Origin: Phlegmacium glaucopus
Lineage: Eukaryota > Basidiomycota > Agaricomycetes > Agaricales > Cortinariaceae
DNA length: 64,000 bases
Direction of reading: 5' to 3'
Assembly (NCBI GenBank): GCA_015039465.1
Contig: MU130366.1
Coordinates: 158,772-222,771, forward strand
Shown here: positions 47,801 to 59,700 of the stretch, piece by piece
Position numbering within the stretch: position 1 is the first letter of the stretch
Layout: every line of letters begins with the position of its first letter
Notes under the pieces: generated by a model
What the model was told of the DNA's origin: nothing
Databases searched by the model: none
Seen by the model: the letters and a program-made list of their open reading frames with translations, nothing else
Made by a program: the position numbers and the translations under genes

Positions 47801-48560
47801 AGAGCTTGTCAATACGAAATGTTATTTTTATGTCAGTTGACAAAGGTTCGCACATCGATCCCTTGCGCCACTGTACGGCTTCTGATTTCCCATATAAATC
47901 TACTGGTGCCGATCAAAATAGTCAGAGGCCCCATATTGACTGGCTCGTGATACAATATAATACTAGTGGTAGCAGCCTGCAGGCAGACATAGTTTATAAA
48001 TTCATGGCTTACTCGGATCCTTGTTTGAATTGCGAATACTCCCACCACTCTTAGATAATATCTCCAGACCAAAAGTGCGCAAGGAACAGTAACAAGTAAT
48101 GCTTGGTTCATAAAAATAGAAAGGTTTCGCTTATTTCTCCTTGTAGGGATGTTCTTTTACCCTCTAGAGTCTAGGCTCTTATCTTACTGTGAAGATTCTT
48201 TTACCAAACGACTCTTACGCTTGTGCGGAGAGTTCTCTTAAAAGATACCGAAAAACCCGGGGCAGCCTTAAGTCCGAAGAGGGAAGGATTACAATAAGTA
48301 GGCCCTCGAAATGGGTTCTGAATGTCTGACCCCCTATTGTCCTTTCCCCGTCTTCGACCTTTGATGTTAGTCAACCGATTATGAATAATAAACATCTAAC
48401 GATGTCTCCATTTCTAGCACACGATCATTGATACCTTGGGTATTCAACTATCCGCTTCATCTAACCGGATCACCCGTTTCACTCACTTGTGAGTTTCAAA
48501 TTCGGTATATAGTGTTCCTAATGGCGACTAATTCCTCTAATATAGGTTCCACCCGACCCA
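44831..48560. other. Gene-poor region, no supported gene
   Basis: Open frames at 44939-45301 and 45510-45848 have no family features or splice partners. No RNA gene or terminal repeat is recognised. Confidence 0.4.
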
Positions 48561-49004
48561 ATGGTTACCAAAGTAGGAATTGCTTTCTTTGCTGGACGAG
48601 ACGAATGGGCCGTGGTCTTGTGCCCAGGACGTTATTTCACCCCTCAGACATGGATGTACGAAATATTTGTACGCAGGAACCACGTTTGGTACAGGAGAGA
48701 TCATAACACTATGGTCGAAGATGAGCAGGGCTACAGGGGTTTGCTACACGTTGGCGATATTAACCTTGACCTTTCCGTCCTTCATGGGCGTATGCAGAGT
48801 ATCTACTCTGGCGAAGGTCGAGGCCACCCCAATCCAACTCTCCTTCCATGGGGCACCAGACCTTGGGTCATCCGTGTTCTTCTTATCTTTCAACAAGAAT
48901 ATGGGATCCAACTCCCACATATCAGAACTTCTGATTTGGTCGATTACATTGAACAAAGAACGACCTCGCTCTCGCAGAATGTCATTCCTCTCATCGGTCC
49001 GTAG
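48561..49004 (+). CDS. Uncharacterised basidiomycete protein, copy B (147 aa)
   Basis: A single-exon frame starting at the ATG at 48561. It is a shorter relative of the 38699-39400 protein: VGIAFFAGRDEWAVVLCPG aligns with its WALVFHP region, then PWVIRVLLIFQ, VDYIEQRT and VIPLIGP follow in the same order. It lacks the long C-terminal extension of copy A. A second frame overlaps it but has no such matches. Function is unknown. It stands alone in a gene-poor stretch, so it may be silent or recently moved. Confidence 0.5.
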   Translation: MVTKVGIAFFAGRDEWAVVLCPGRYFTPQTWMYEIFVRRNHVWYRRDHNTMVEDEQGYRGLLHVGDINLDLSVLHGRMQSIYSGEGRGHPNPTLLPWGTRPWVIRVLLIFQQEYGIQLPHIRTSDLVDYIEQRTTSLSQNVIPLIGP

Positions 49005-51502
49005 TAGGTGGGAGAAGTTAAAGGGTGATTCCCCTCATAAGGTATTCAAATCATTTGTAAGATAATCTAGTCGCAAGTTTTTTTCGTTACGAATACTATT
49101 AAATATACCAGTTGGATTGTTGCAAGTAGGTCCGACTCATTGACGCTACCGATTTGAGTCAAGCTTGATAATCGACAGGGCGACATTGCCTCAATGTTAG
49201 GCTGGCGGTATTATGCATTATTTTAGGCATGGTATTAATTATTTTAGCCTGAGTACTTCTCAAAATTCACACGGGAATACTTATTGCCATATCATTTAAT
49301 TGACCTTAGCTGGGTGCGCCAACTGAATCCAGGCCCCAGCAACTGCAGTCAGTAGTCGACAGAAGTAGATATATCGCTGGAAATGGTAATATCACCTGTG
49401 GAGTTGTGAACGACGACACATGACCTACAACTTATAAGGCCCCGTCAGTCTTAGATATGAAAGATTAGTCAACGGGAGAATCGTGATTGGTTGTTGGATC
49501 AAGCCTTGGGAATTAAAGGTCGGGCCGATTGAAAGTCATCACACGTCAATCGCAAGTAGGTGAGCCTGACTATCGGGGAAAAAAAGGAGGCTCGATGTAT
49601 ATCGGTGGATACATAAGAAGCCGATGCGATGACTTATCAACGCATGGCTGAGAAATTACGATTTCGTTTTTTACCAAACGTGATTGAGTAGGTGTGACTG
49701 TAGTATTTATTTTGTGCCAGATATGCAGTTTTTTGAATTCTAACTTGAATATCCTTTTGTATTACCACCATTTATTTTTCCTAATTAGGCATCGGTAGGT
49801 CTAAATCAGGAACTGATCAATATCAAGGTACCAAACATATTAAGTAACCGGTTAACGTTCCGAATACTTTGTAACATAGGGTCACGACCTAGATTTTATT
49901 TAAAACCGTAAGCATATATGAACGTGTACTTTAATTTCAAAAGTCGACATTCAAGTTGGTCACTTGGCCTCACCTCTGTTGCCTTCCACGACAATCACGG
50001 AGGAAGCTTAGCGATGCAAATCATGCAGTTGGTATCCCAATGGCAGGTAGTCAACAATCGGCCTTGCTCTCAGTATTGACTTAGTCATGGCCGCATGCAC
50101 ATTGCAACCTTAAATCCTTTGGTGTTGGGAACGTGTGTGGGGCCACTAAAAATACAGATAGGTTTCACTCCTGTAAATCATGAATTAAGTAGACGTCGGT
50201 TAGAATTTGAGTATGAGCATGCACAAGCAGTGAATTGCCAAAAAGTCTTGGCAAAAAAAAAATTCCACTAAGAAAGGAAAGACCCACCAACAGCCACCGC
50301 ACCCACCCGTCCCTACTTGGGGAATCTTGGATTTTTCTCCATTCGGAGTAATCAATTTGAAATGCTGGATATAGTAGGGGTATACAGTCCGCGAAATAAG
50401 GAAATGTGTCGAAGAGCTATCCGAAGCGTTTTTAGATATTTTTGGATTCAAGTCCAGCCAACAGAACTTACTTCAAACCGCAGATTGAAGGCAGATACAA
50501 TCGGACTCTGGAATAAATCGCCACAGCTCGAGATTGAAGGGCCATGGCGCCCATTGAATTGACGCCTTGAGGTACCTAATGACGTAGGTACTAGGCACTG
50601 TAACGGTTTTGAATAATATGGGTCTGTGCTATTGGTTACGACCAGCAACTGAATTTCGGAACGTTCGGTGAGTGAGTCATGCGGGAGCTCCAAGTTGTAA
50701 AGCTGCCAGTGACAGTGATCGAGAAAAATATGATAAATATGATATCTCGCCCTGTAACTATGCTCAAATATTTGAATGTAAAACGAGGATCGACCTAGTA
50801 CTAAATAAATATATTCTTCCGAGCGGGGATCTGCATTGGGCAAAATGTGATAAGTTGAGTTTGAAGGACGTTCGTGTAACTCAAAGATAAGCTTCCCTGG
50901 GAAGTGCAGGAAGGGTTTTGACTGGGGGAACTTCCTTCATGTTAGTCAAACCTCCGAAGTGGTCGTACGAGAATCATCACAGTTATTAGATTAAGGCACT
51001 ACATAGCTACTGCTTAATTGAAGGCTACAGGCCAGCTGACGAAGGGAGTTCGACCTCGTGGTCTCTGTCATGTAATTTTGGCTTGACAGTCACATCCTCC
51101 CGTGGTAGATAACCGATAAGTATTACCCATGTCCATTCGAATAGTCCATATATTAGGTCCATATCCTACGGCTACTGCTGGTCTAACATATATCGCGATT
51201 TCCGTCTGGCGGCAAGTTATAAGAGACAGCAGGCGGCGCTGAAACGCCGTTACAAAACATTAGACACAAAACCCGTGTTTGCTGTAGCGTTTGACGTCTG
51301 ACCCTGGTGCAAGTGCATATGTCCATTTGAAAAGAAACTGGTTAGAGACGGTATACTTCGAGCAATTGCCAACATGGTGTCGCTGTCCGCCTCCTGACCA
51401 TTTTGCCATATGGTGATGTCCTTCAATTTCCAGTTGATATACGACCGTTTGCTCAGATCTTGGCAAAATGTATCCTAAGTCGGACCGATTGTCAGTGCTT
51501 AT
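49005..51502. other. Intergenic, no supported gene
   Basis: 2.5 kb with only short frames. Nothing repetitive or RNA-like was noticed. Confidence 0.4.
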
Positions 51503-52899
51503 TTATATAGCATCCAAATTGGCATGCAGTAAACATACAATTAAGGCATTAGGTTCATTGGCAGCATTTTCTCCAATCGATAGCCACAATCGATCAATTC
51601 TGGGCAGTTTGAGAGCCATACGGTCTGTTAATGCAACATCAAGTCTCCAAATATTCATTCTAAGGTATGTGAGGTTGCTGCAGGAGGATACTGCATCGAG
51701 AACAACCGCAATTTCCCCGTCTTGCCAGTACCGATCTCTCACGATCAGCTCCTCAAGACTTTTTGAGGTTCGTTGAATACAGCCTAACAGAAAGTCCATC
51801 CCAGCAGCCAAATTTGTAGGATATATGTCCAAAACCCGCAGTTGAGAGAAGAAACGCTCATCTGAGACGCATTCCAAGAGGAATCGACTAAGCGACTCCT
51901 CTGATGAAGGATCCACCGTTAACCCAGTCGGATTTAGACGTAGGTCGACTCTTTGCAGAGTACCAGAACTATCGCGAATGAGACCTTTGAGGCCTGAAGC
52001 GTCGCCGAAGGCCTTGTTAAAGGCTGTCCGGACGTTTAAAGTCTTCAAACCAGGGAACGGCGCCAGCTGAGAAAAGAATGCCGAGAGATCGACATAAGCC
52101 CACGACCACAACCTCAGTGATACGAGATAGGGAGCTAAGTTGTTTATAAATGGCAAGAGGACGTCTACAAGGATCACCCCATCTGCGTCTGTGTCAACAC
52201 GAAAAATGTTGTTGGTGAACTCAATACGGAGTTCCTGCAATCCATCGAACGTTGGACTTGAGTTAATGAGAGTACGGTAACCTTCTAAATTGCCGCTAAG
52301 AGATAGGGTGTGCAACTTCGGTCCAAAGGACGACCAAAAAGACGAGAAAAGTGGTTGGGGGTCGTAAGAAAGGGGAAGATGCCAAGAGTCGATAAATAGC
52401 TCGCGGACGTTTACCAGGTGATTGGTAGTGCTGATGATTTCATTGATGAAATCTGTAAACGTCACAGTTACAGGCTGCAGCCGTGGGGATTTGGAACTTC
52501 CGAAAACGCGAATAATAGTATGCTGCAGTTGATTTCGAAAGTGAGAACTTGACTTCAAGGTGGAGTTTGAATTAAGAGGGGGTGAAAACCCCTTGATATG
52601 TGTGAGTTCCAGCGACAACCGGTGCACCCTGGAAGCAATGAATGGATCGCTAGATAATTAGAACCATCGCAGGTCAAGCACTGGATATCTCGAGAATAAA
52701 AACCCAAATACACAGACCTTAAGCGTTTAAGAGTTTTCATGGATTGAATTATGGCTCTTGTAGTAATTAAGACTTGTCTGTATCGAATGTCCATTGAAAT
52801 GTCGAAAAAGATGCTATTGACACCCAACAAGTCGCGTAGGTCTTGATTTGGAACGAACTTGGCGATATGGAACCATATTTCTGGAGGAATGTTGGCCAT
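51503..52899 (-). CDS. F-box-like protein with leucine-rich repeats (442 aa)
   Basis: Exons are 52718-52899 and 51503-52649. The N-terminus MANIPPEIWFHIAKFVPNQD, then LRDLLGVNSIFFDISMD, is a standard fungal F-box. After a linker come irregular leucine-rich units such as LHTLSLSGNL, LQELRIEFTN, LVSLRLWSW, LKTLNVRT, LRVLDIYP and LEELIVRD, which would build a substrate-binding arc. F-box proteins act as SCF ubiquitin-ligase adaptors through Skp1, which is known of the family; the substrate is unknown. A fragment of this gene recurs at 56405-56640. Confidence 0.85.
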
Positions 52900-53571
52900 A
52901 AGGCCAGTCGGCCAGAGAAACGAAGGTTGATCAGGAGAGAGACCGCAGAGGAGTCATACTTAAGCTTGGACAAATTTCACACGATCTATACGCTATGCCT
53001 AATGGAAATTATGGAACCCGGGTTATAGCAGGTTACAGTTTCAGTTATTTTTGTACTCAAATCTAGTTAATTCGCTCGATGGCTATCTGTCATGGGAACA
53101 GGAAATCGATTGATACCAAACTCCTCACCAAGTCCTAATCTTGGAGTACTTCGCGAGTCTTCTCACAGAATCGACAGTGTGTCTTCTTTAATGTGTGTTT
53201 CAGTCCAACTTGCCATTTAACCGCAAACTTCACGCAAATTGCTAGACGATTTATTAGTGGCCAGGCGGTCCACGATGACAACATGTTCAGCTTATTTACT
53301 TGGGTGATCTTGAATCTGTATGAGAGTGAGTATTTTACTCCCTGCCTTTATTGTTTATGGTAGCCACCGAAAAGTATGGGTTGTCACGGTGGGCCACTAT
53401 AAGAGGTTCGAATGTAAGAAGACCAATTTATCTCACAAAACTCTATTATCCCACAGAAACTGAGTTTACTAGCTCATAGTATTGACCCAAAGTAGCATGC
53501 ACCGGCCACCGAAACCATTCACGGACAGTTCGAATAATAATCACAGATTTATACGTGCAATTTTCCCGAAC

Positions 53572-54275
53572 TCACAACGACGGCGACCGTGACGACGACG
53601 ACGACGAATGCGACGACGACTGCGACGGCGATGACCCTGCTCCGATTCCGGATGACCCCGTCTTTGGTGATGGCGACAAAGACCCCGGGGTCTGCGGGCC
53701 TGCCGACGATTTCGTCGACACCGATGAGGACAGCGACGGCGGTCCTGACGCGGAATGATCAGCTATTCAGTAACCCGCGAACAACCAGAGGTTACCTGGA
53801 TGAGAATGTGCCGGCGACGACGGTCCTGACGTGGAATGATCAGCTAGCTATTCAGTAACCCGCGAACAACCAGAGGTTACCTGGATGAGGATGACTTTCT
53901 GGAATTTGAACTCTCACTACATTCCAGCGTCGAGTCAAAAAGCCGTGAGAGATTTCAAGGAAACATACATTCTGGCTTGGGTGACGCGGCGGGCTTGGGG
54001 GACTCGGGCCTAAGGGACTCGGGCCTAAGGGACTCGGGCCTAGGGGACTCGGGCTTAGGATATGGACGCGGGTCTGGGGCCCGTCCTAGGCGTACGGTCG
54101 GGGCCACGAGTGACGAGCATTTGGCTAGCTTCGACGTCCAATGAGGGCGCACGGGGTTGGATCCGAGTCAATATAGCATGATTGGGTGGGAGGGGTGCAG
54201 CGAGCACGGTGATCTGTGCAAGGAACGATATAACGAGCACGAGAGATGGGATAATAAGGAAATGATGAAGTTACT
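53572..54275 (-). pseudogene. Secreted Ser/Pro-rich protein gene, broken copy
   Basis: It follows the same exon plan as the intact copy at 55393-55785, with exons at about 53969-54260, 53881-53916, 53796-53825 (an extra exon) and 53572-53744. The signal peptide core LVISFLAQITVLAAPLP is still readable. However, the intact copy's ATG (ATGCTTATT) is replaced by TTCCTTATT and no in-frame ATG follows. Exon 1 also needs a frame change to reach its Pro-Glu-Ser repeats (four 15-nt units, PESLR-type) before the donor. The last exon codes a long Ser/Pro tail. The frame break could instead be a special splice, but the lost start argues for a dead copy. Confidence 0.6.
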
Positions 54276-55164
54276 GAAAGGATTGAAGACCAGCTTAAGA
54301 ATTTTATCAGGCGTTCGACGCCCTTCATAATGCTGAAGGAGTATCAAAAAGTCGCCAAAATAGGCAAGTGCCTCGCGCATCAGTTTCCACCGCGACACAG
54401 GATCGGTGACCGGCATGAATATCTAATCCATTTCTGTGTTGGTCCCTCGAGCTTTTTCAGACGTGGACACAAGTTTTTGAGCTCAATGCAGCACAACCAG
54501 GGCCTGTACAAGAATAATGCTGGCCACTGCCATCGACAGAATTTAATCACGGCATCAAAACAGCAGGAGAGCGCGACAGCTTCATCAAACTTTCAAGTTG
54601 GTTTTCTGGAATCATGGGCCATCAGTACTTTGTTAAAATAATTTCTGGGTTTCCTGTAGATCAGTACCTGGATTGGCCCTGCAAACACGTCCAAACGATC
54701 CACGAGTCGGACCACGACGTGGACGTGATTGGCACGAGACTAATAAGGTTCCCACAAACCTTCACCTGGGTTGCCTGGGGTTGCCCAGGTGGAGATGCCC
54801 TCGGACTGCACGACCGGTACCTGGAAGCAATGAACGGATCGCTAGAGAACTACCTTGCAGTACTTCCGCGGATATTCTCACAGAATCCTTAATGTGTGTT
54901 TTAGTCCAACTTTCCATTTTACTGCAAACTTCATGCAAATTGCTAGACGATTTATTAGTGGTCCACAAGGACAATAGGTTCAGCTTATTTACTGGGGTGA
55001 CCTTGAATCTGTATAAGAGTGAGTATATTACTCCCTGCCCTTAAAATTTTGGACAATTTACGTTAGCCACCAAAAGGTATGGGTTTAAATTGTCACCGGT
55101 GGGGCACTATAAGAGGTTCGAATGTATCCACTCATCTCACGAAACTCTATTATCCACAGGAACT

Positions 55165-55334
55165 ATTTTTTTTTCTTTTCCCATCTTTTTTTTTGTGTCA
55201 ATTTAGGTCTTCGGAGCCTGGCTCTATGTAGGCATTACAGGCTTTATTTAGGGGTTCAACTATGAGACCTCTAGTCCCTGGCTTCCTCCCCTGCAGCCCC
55301 ATGCTGCACTGCTGAGGTACGTCTAAAACGATCC
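55165..55334 (-). mobile_element. SINE-like or LINE-3'-end retroposon copy 2, 5'-truncated
   Basis: Unit 1 of the local duplication has the empty site CAGAAACTGAGTTTACTAG (53456-53474). Unit 2 has 170 bp between GGAACT (55159-55164) and GAAACT (55335-55340). On the minus strand the insert matches the 3' half of the element at 18363-18670 (ACGTACCTC, then ACCTAAATTGACA versus ACTTAAATTAACA) and ends in an A-rich tail. A 5' truncation with a preserved tail is the usual mark of target-primed retroposition. Confidence 0.7.
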
Positions 55335-55392
55335 GAAACTAGGTTTACTAGCTCTCGTATTGACCCAAAGCAGCATGCACTAACTAAACCAT

Positions 55393-55785
55393 TCACGGTA
55401 ACGGCGAATACGGCCCCGGAGTCTTCGGCGACGACGACGATGCTGTCGACACTGATGAGGACAGCGAAGGCGGTCCTGACGTGGAATGATCAGCTATTCA
55501 GTAAACCGCGAACAAGCATAGCTTACCTGAAGGAGGATGTGCTTCTGGAATCTTAATTTTCACTACATTCCAGCGTCGAGTCAAAAGTCGTGAGAGATTT
55601 CAAGGAAACATACGTTTTGGCTTGGGCTTGTGGTTACGAGTGACGAGTATTTGGCTAGCTTCGTCGTCCAATGAAGGCGCACGGGCGTGGATCAATACAT
55701 CATGATTGAGTGGGAGAGGCGCAGCGAGCACGGTGATCTGTGCAAGGAACGATACAACGAGCACGAGAGATGGGATAATAAGCAT
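55393..55785 (-). CDS. Small secreted Ser/Pro-rich protein, intact copy (96 aa)
   Basis: Exons are 55614-55785, 55527-55562 and 55393-55475, in phase. Residues 1-22 are a strong signal peptide (LIIPSLVLVVSFLAQITVLA, with A-P after it). The mature chain is short, with a basic KPKPK segment, LKIKIPEAHPPSG and a C-terminal tail SSSVSTASSSSPKTPGPYSP. There are no cysteines in the mature part. It has the look of a secreted or wall-linked peptide likely to be O-glycosylated on Ser/Thr; a role as effector is only a guess. The minus-strand splice signals are GTATGT and GTAAGC with clear acceptors. Confidence 0.62.
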
Positions 55786-56404
55786 CTGTAAATGATGGCT
55801 GAACGGAGGAAAGGATTGAAGACCAGCTTGAGAATTTTATCAGCCGTTCGATGTCCTTTAATACTCTGAAGCAGTATAAAAAATAGGCAAGTGCCTAGCG
55901 CAATCAGTTTCCACCGCGACAAATGATCACCGGCATAACTACCTAATCCATTTTTGTGTTGGCCCCTCGAGCTTTTTTACGCGTGGACACATGTTTTTGA
56001 GCTCAACGCAGCACAACCAGGGCCACAAGAAATGCTGGCCATTACTACCATCGACAGAATTTGATCATGGTATCAAACAAACTTTCAAGTTGGTTTTCTG
56101 GATTCATAAGCCATCAGTACTTTGTTAAAACAATTTCTGGGTTTCCTGTAGGTCAGTAGTACCTGAATTGACCTGCAGACAGGTTTCCGGAAAAAGCTGG
56201 AAGAAGCGGCATAGGTTAGCATTTCCATGGCACACTCATGGTACTAGGCTTATTAAACAACCCACCATGTGCAAACGATCCACGACGTGATTGGCACGAG
56301 ACTAAGGTTTCCACATTTTTTTTGGGGTTGCCTGGGGTTGCCCGAGAGACCCGGGGAAACTAAAATGTACAAACACACTGATGCCCTCAGACTGCACAAC
56401 CGGT

Positions 56405-56640
56405 ACTCCCTGGAAAGAATGAACGGATTGCTATATGATTAGAACCATCATGGGTCAAGCACTGGATATCTGGAGAATAAAATGTAAATACACCGAATTT
56501 AATCATTTAAGAGACTCTTGTAGTGATTAAGACTTCTCCGTATCGAATGTCCATTGCAATGTCGAAAAAAAAGCTATTGCTAATGACTTCCAACAAGTCG
56601 CGTAAGTCTTTATCTGGATTTGATCAGGAGGCAATTGATA
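56405..56640 (-). pseudogene. Relic of the F-box gene 5' part
   Basis: On the minus strand this copies exon 1 to the start of exon 2 of the gene at 51503-52899, including the intron (TGGATATCTGGAGAATAAA and AGCACTGGATATC) and the segment CCAACAAGTCGCG. The frame is broken by several indels and the remaining leucine-rich exon is absent. Confidence 0.7.
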
Positions 56641-56780
56641 TTAAATAATCGCAAATTTCACACGATCAAAGTAGGTGTATTAAGTAGTGGTATATACAGC
56701 TCATGAGCTTGAACAGAGTTTCTACAAGTAAATACATAGATCCAAAACAGCGTAAATGTCATAAAATCATAAAGTTATCC

Positions 56781-59700
56781 TCACTTCTTCCCCTTTTTCT
56801 TCTTTCTGCCGGCAGCACCACCCGTTGTAGGCGTTTCAGCAACTGGAGTTTCAACCGTTTCAGCGGGGGTTTCTTCCTCTAAAGCAAGGAGGTCGGCTAG
56901 CGTATCGTCCTTGGGCGTCTCAGTTCCAGTTGCAGTATCAGTAACATTGGGGCCTCCTTTATCCCCCTTCTTCTTTTTCTTTTTCGACGACTTTGATGTT
57001 GCAAACGTTTCCTCTTCCCCAGGTGCCTCATTATTCTCGGCAGTAGGACTGACGACATCTGTTGGATTCGCTTCGGTTTCGGCAGGAGTAGAGGTTACCT
57101 CATCCACAGCTGGCATTGGCACTGGTGAAGCAACTCTCGATATGGGTTTAGTAGAGTCACCATTAAAGCCGAAACTAAGGTTGGGTGTGGTGGAAGAGAA
57201 TGAGAACAACCCCCCTGGATCTTGTGAGGATGTCAATCCATCTGCGGGTGATATAGTTTCAGTTTCAGCTGGTGTCGATTCACCAAAAACGCCTCCACCC
57301 CATGAACCAAAAGTTGAAGGCTTGACCGTTGCCCCGAGTTTCGTTTTTTTCTTCTTCCCACCTGTTGCACCCCAACCGCCTGCCCAACCATCGTCTCCGC
57401 CTCCCGTATCTGACATCATCCAAGGTTTGTCCGGGGGATTAAGAGAAGAGGAAGAAAAGAGCCCACCAGAAAACAATGCCGGAGGATCAGATGAGAAGGC
57501 AGAAACAGGCGTAGCAGCAGCAGCAGCAGCAGCCTTATCTTTCTCCTCCTGTGCAAGCCGCTCTTGTTCAAGACGTTCCTGTTCAAGACGTTCCTGTTCA
57601 AGACGTTCCTGTTCAAGGCGTTCCTGTTCAAGGCGTTCCTGTTCAAGGCGTTCCTGTTCAAGACGTTCCTGTTCAACGCGCTCAAGTTCTTTTTCTACTT
57701 GTTCCTGCGCTGCCTTCTCTTGTTTTATTCGTTCCAGTTCTAAGCGCTGGTTCTCCGCTCTTTCCTGCTCTTGTTGGTCCTGCAACCTAGCTGCTGCCGC
57801 TGCCTCCTCTGCCAATCGTTGTTGTTCCTGCAACCTAGCTGCCTCCAATGCCTCCGCTGCCAATCTGTCAGCTTCAGCGGCTTCAGCAACCAATCTTTCT
57901 TGCACTGCCCGAGCCCTCTCTTCTTCTTCCCTGTCGGCAGCTTCCTGCGTAGGTGTGTGGGGTGATTTCGCAGGCGTAGTCGCAGTCGATCCTTTCTTCT
58001 TCTTCTTCCCTTTACCAGTCGTGACTGGCTCTTTTTCCCAGGCTGAGGGCTCCTCTGGTACAGGTGGTACCGGGCTTGGGGCCCGACTTGGCGTTTTGGT
58101 GGGAGTGTCTCCAAGATTGACATCGTTGAAGCCGAATTCGTTTGATGTTCCGGTTTGACCACCTGTAATAGCGCTAGCGCCACCAGCCGTGTCAAAGCCC
58201 CAATCAACCTCATCCCGGACCGTAGTTGAAGGGTCATGGTCCATCTGTGAAGCAGGATTCAAGGGGCTGAGAGGTTTAGGCGAAGGGGCCTTGGAACCCC
58301 ACAAACCACCACCATCTGCCGCAGGCGAGATTGACCCTGTGTCAACAGCCAAGAAAGCAGGAGTAGGATCGTCAGGGAAGCCGGCATCCGGTGTATTCCC
58401 GAAAGGCGATTTCTTGGTGCTGGGAACAGGAGAAGCCCTAGAAGCCAATCCGCTAACAGGGGTCGAGATAGCGGTAGAGTTCTTGCGTTTACTTTTCCCC
58501 TTTTTCCCAGCCGATGGGGTGGCGGCAGGCACTTCGACAGGCACTTCAGCAGGCACTTCGACAGGCACTTCGACAGGCATCTCGACAGGCACTTCAACAG
58601 GCTCTATTGTAGCTTCCGGCATGTTCCAGTTACCGCCAGTACCTCCTTCAGCAGTATCACCCATGTGATGAACAGCATCTTCAGGACCAGGACCAAAACC
58701 GCCACCCCAGCTGCCGTTAGCCTCTTCTCCTTTCGCAGTATCCCAGCCATCGTTGACCTGTTCTCTTTCGGTAGCAGCCCAGCCATCGTTGGCTTCCCCA
58801 CTTTCACCGGCATGAACATCGCCAAACACAGATGCAGGAGGATCCCCAAACAACGACGTCCCCGCACCGGTACCGATATCAGCTGCGGGTCCAGAATCTC
58901 CAAACATAGCTGGTCCAGAATCTCCATAAATGGAACCGCCACCAAAGGCTGATTTCGGTCTATCAAAGAAAGAGCCTTCAACACCCGATTTAGGTCGGTC
59001 GATGAAAGGCGTGTTGGATCGAGTAATCCCAGGTGTAACACGCCCTGAGATAGAAGGCTCATGGGCGACCGGGGTTCTGGGTCTACTTCCGCCAAATGGC
59101 GTGTGGCTTCGGCTCTGATCACCAATCTGACTATAACCCGACCTCGGACGATCCAAGATTGCATCCAAAGCAGTGGGGCGGGGGGAGATTGGAGGCGCGG
59201 GGTTGTCCCATAGATGGCTCTGTCTGTGTTCGTCGACAGCGGACTTGGGTGGTCGGGAGGAATTAAGATCCCCATCGCCGCCGTAGATGGATTGTGTGCG
59301 TGAGTGGGGTGGTTTGATGGACGGAAAACGTGAAGAAGACGCTGGGGGAGGATTCCAGTTGGATGACAACGCGTCTCCACCTCCAATGGCACTATGGGTA
59401 CTGCCAATCTTTGCAATAGGCGACGATCCCAGGCCGTTACTTGTTGACCTCTCAATGGGACTCAGTCCACCTGGCATTCCTCTGTCCCGATCTTTTTCGT
59501 CGTCAATGTACCTCTCCTTACCCTTCCTCTTATCGGAATCACTGCCGGTCCTTTCTCCGTCGCTGCCCTTGTACGTTGCACTCCTTGTGGAGGACACAGG
59601 GTCTAGGCGAGTAACGTCTGGGATGACAGCAGAAACCCGTCGACTGTTGCTACTGCTTGGAGGGTAGTAAGCGTCGACCGGGGTATGCGAGCGAGACGAG

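Larger units (their letters stand above)
53145..56430. repeat. Two duplicated units of about 1.6 kb next to the F-box gene
   Basis: Unit 1 (about 53145-54855) and unit 2 (about 54870-56430) match over most of their length, including TTAGTCCAAC or TCAGTCCAAC, GCTAGACGATTTATTAGTGG, the secreted-protein gene, a GCACAACCAGGGC block, and a final part carrying GAACGGATCGCTAGAG or GAACGGATTGCTATAT. That last part matches the start of exon 2 of the F-box gene, so the ancestral unit contained the 5' end of that gene. Confidence 0.8.

Noticed and set aside
53400..53430. GGTTCGAATG as a tRNA B box
   Set aside because: No acceptor stem, A box or anticodon arm can be found around it, and the duplicate at 55115 behaves the same way.
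53555..53758. Asp-rich open frame on the plus strand
   Set aside because: It is the complement of the Ser-rich last exon of the secreted-protein gene copy on the minus strand; TCG/TCA Ser codons read as CGA/TGA-like Asp-rich codons on the other strand.
56911..58158. 415-codon frame on the plus strand
   Set aside because: Antisense shadow of the repetitive tail of the Hsp70-like gene; its Cys/Ser/Arg repeats mirror the RLEQE repeats.
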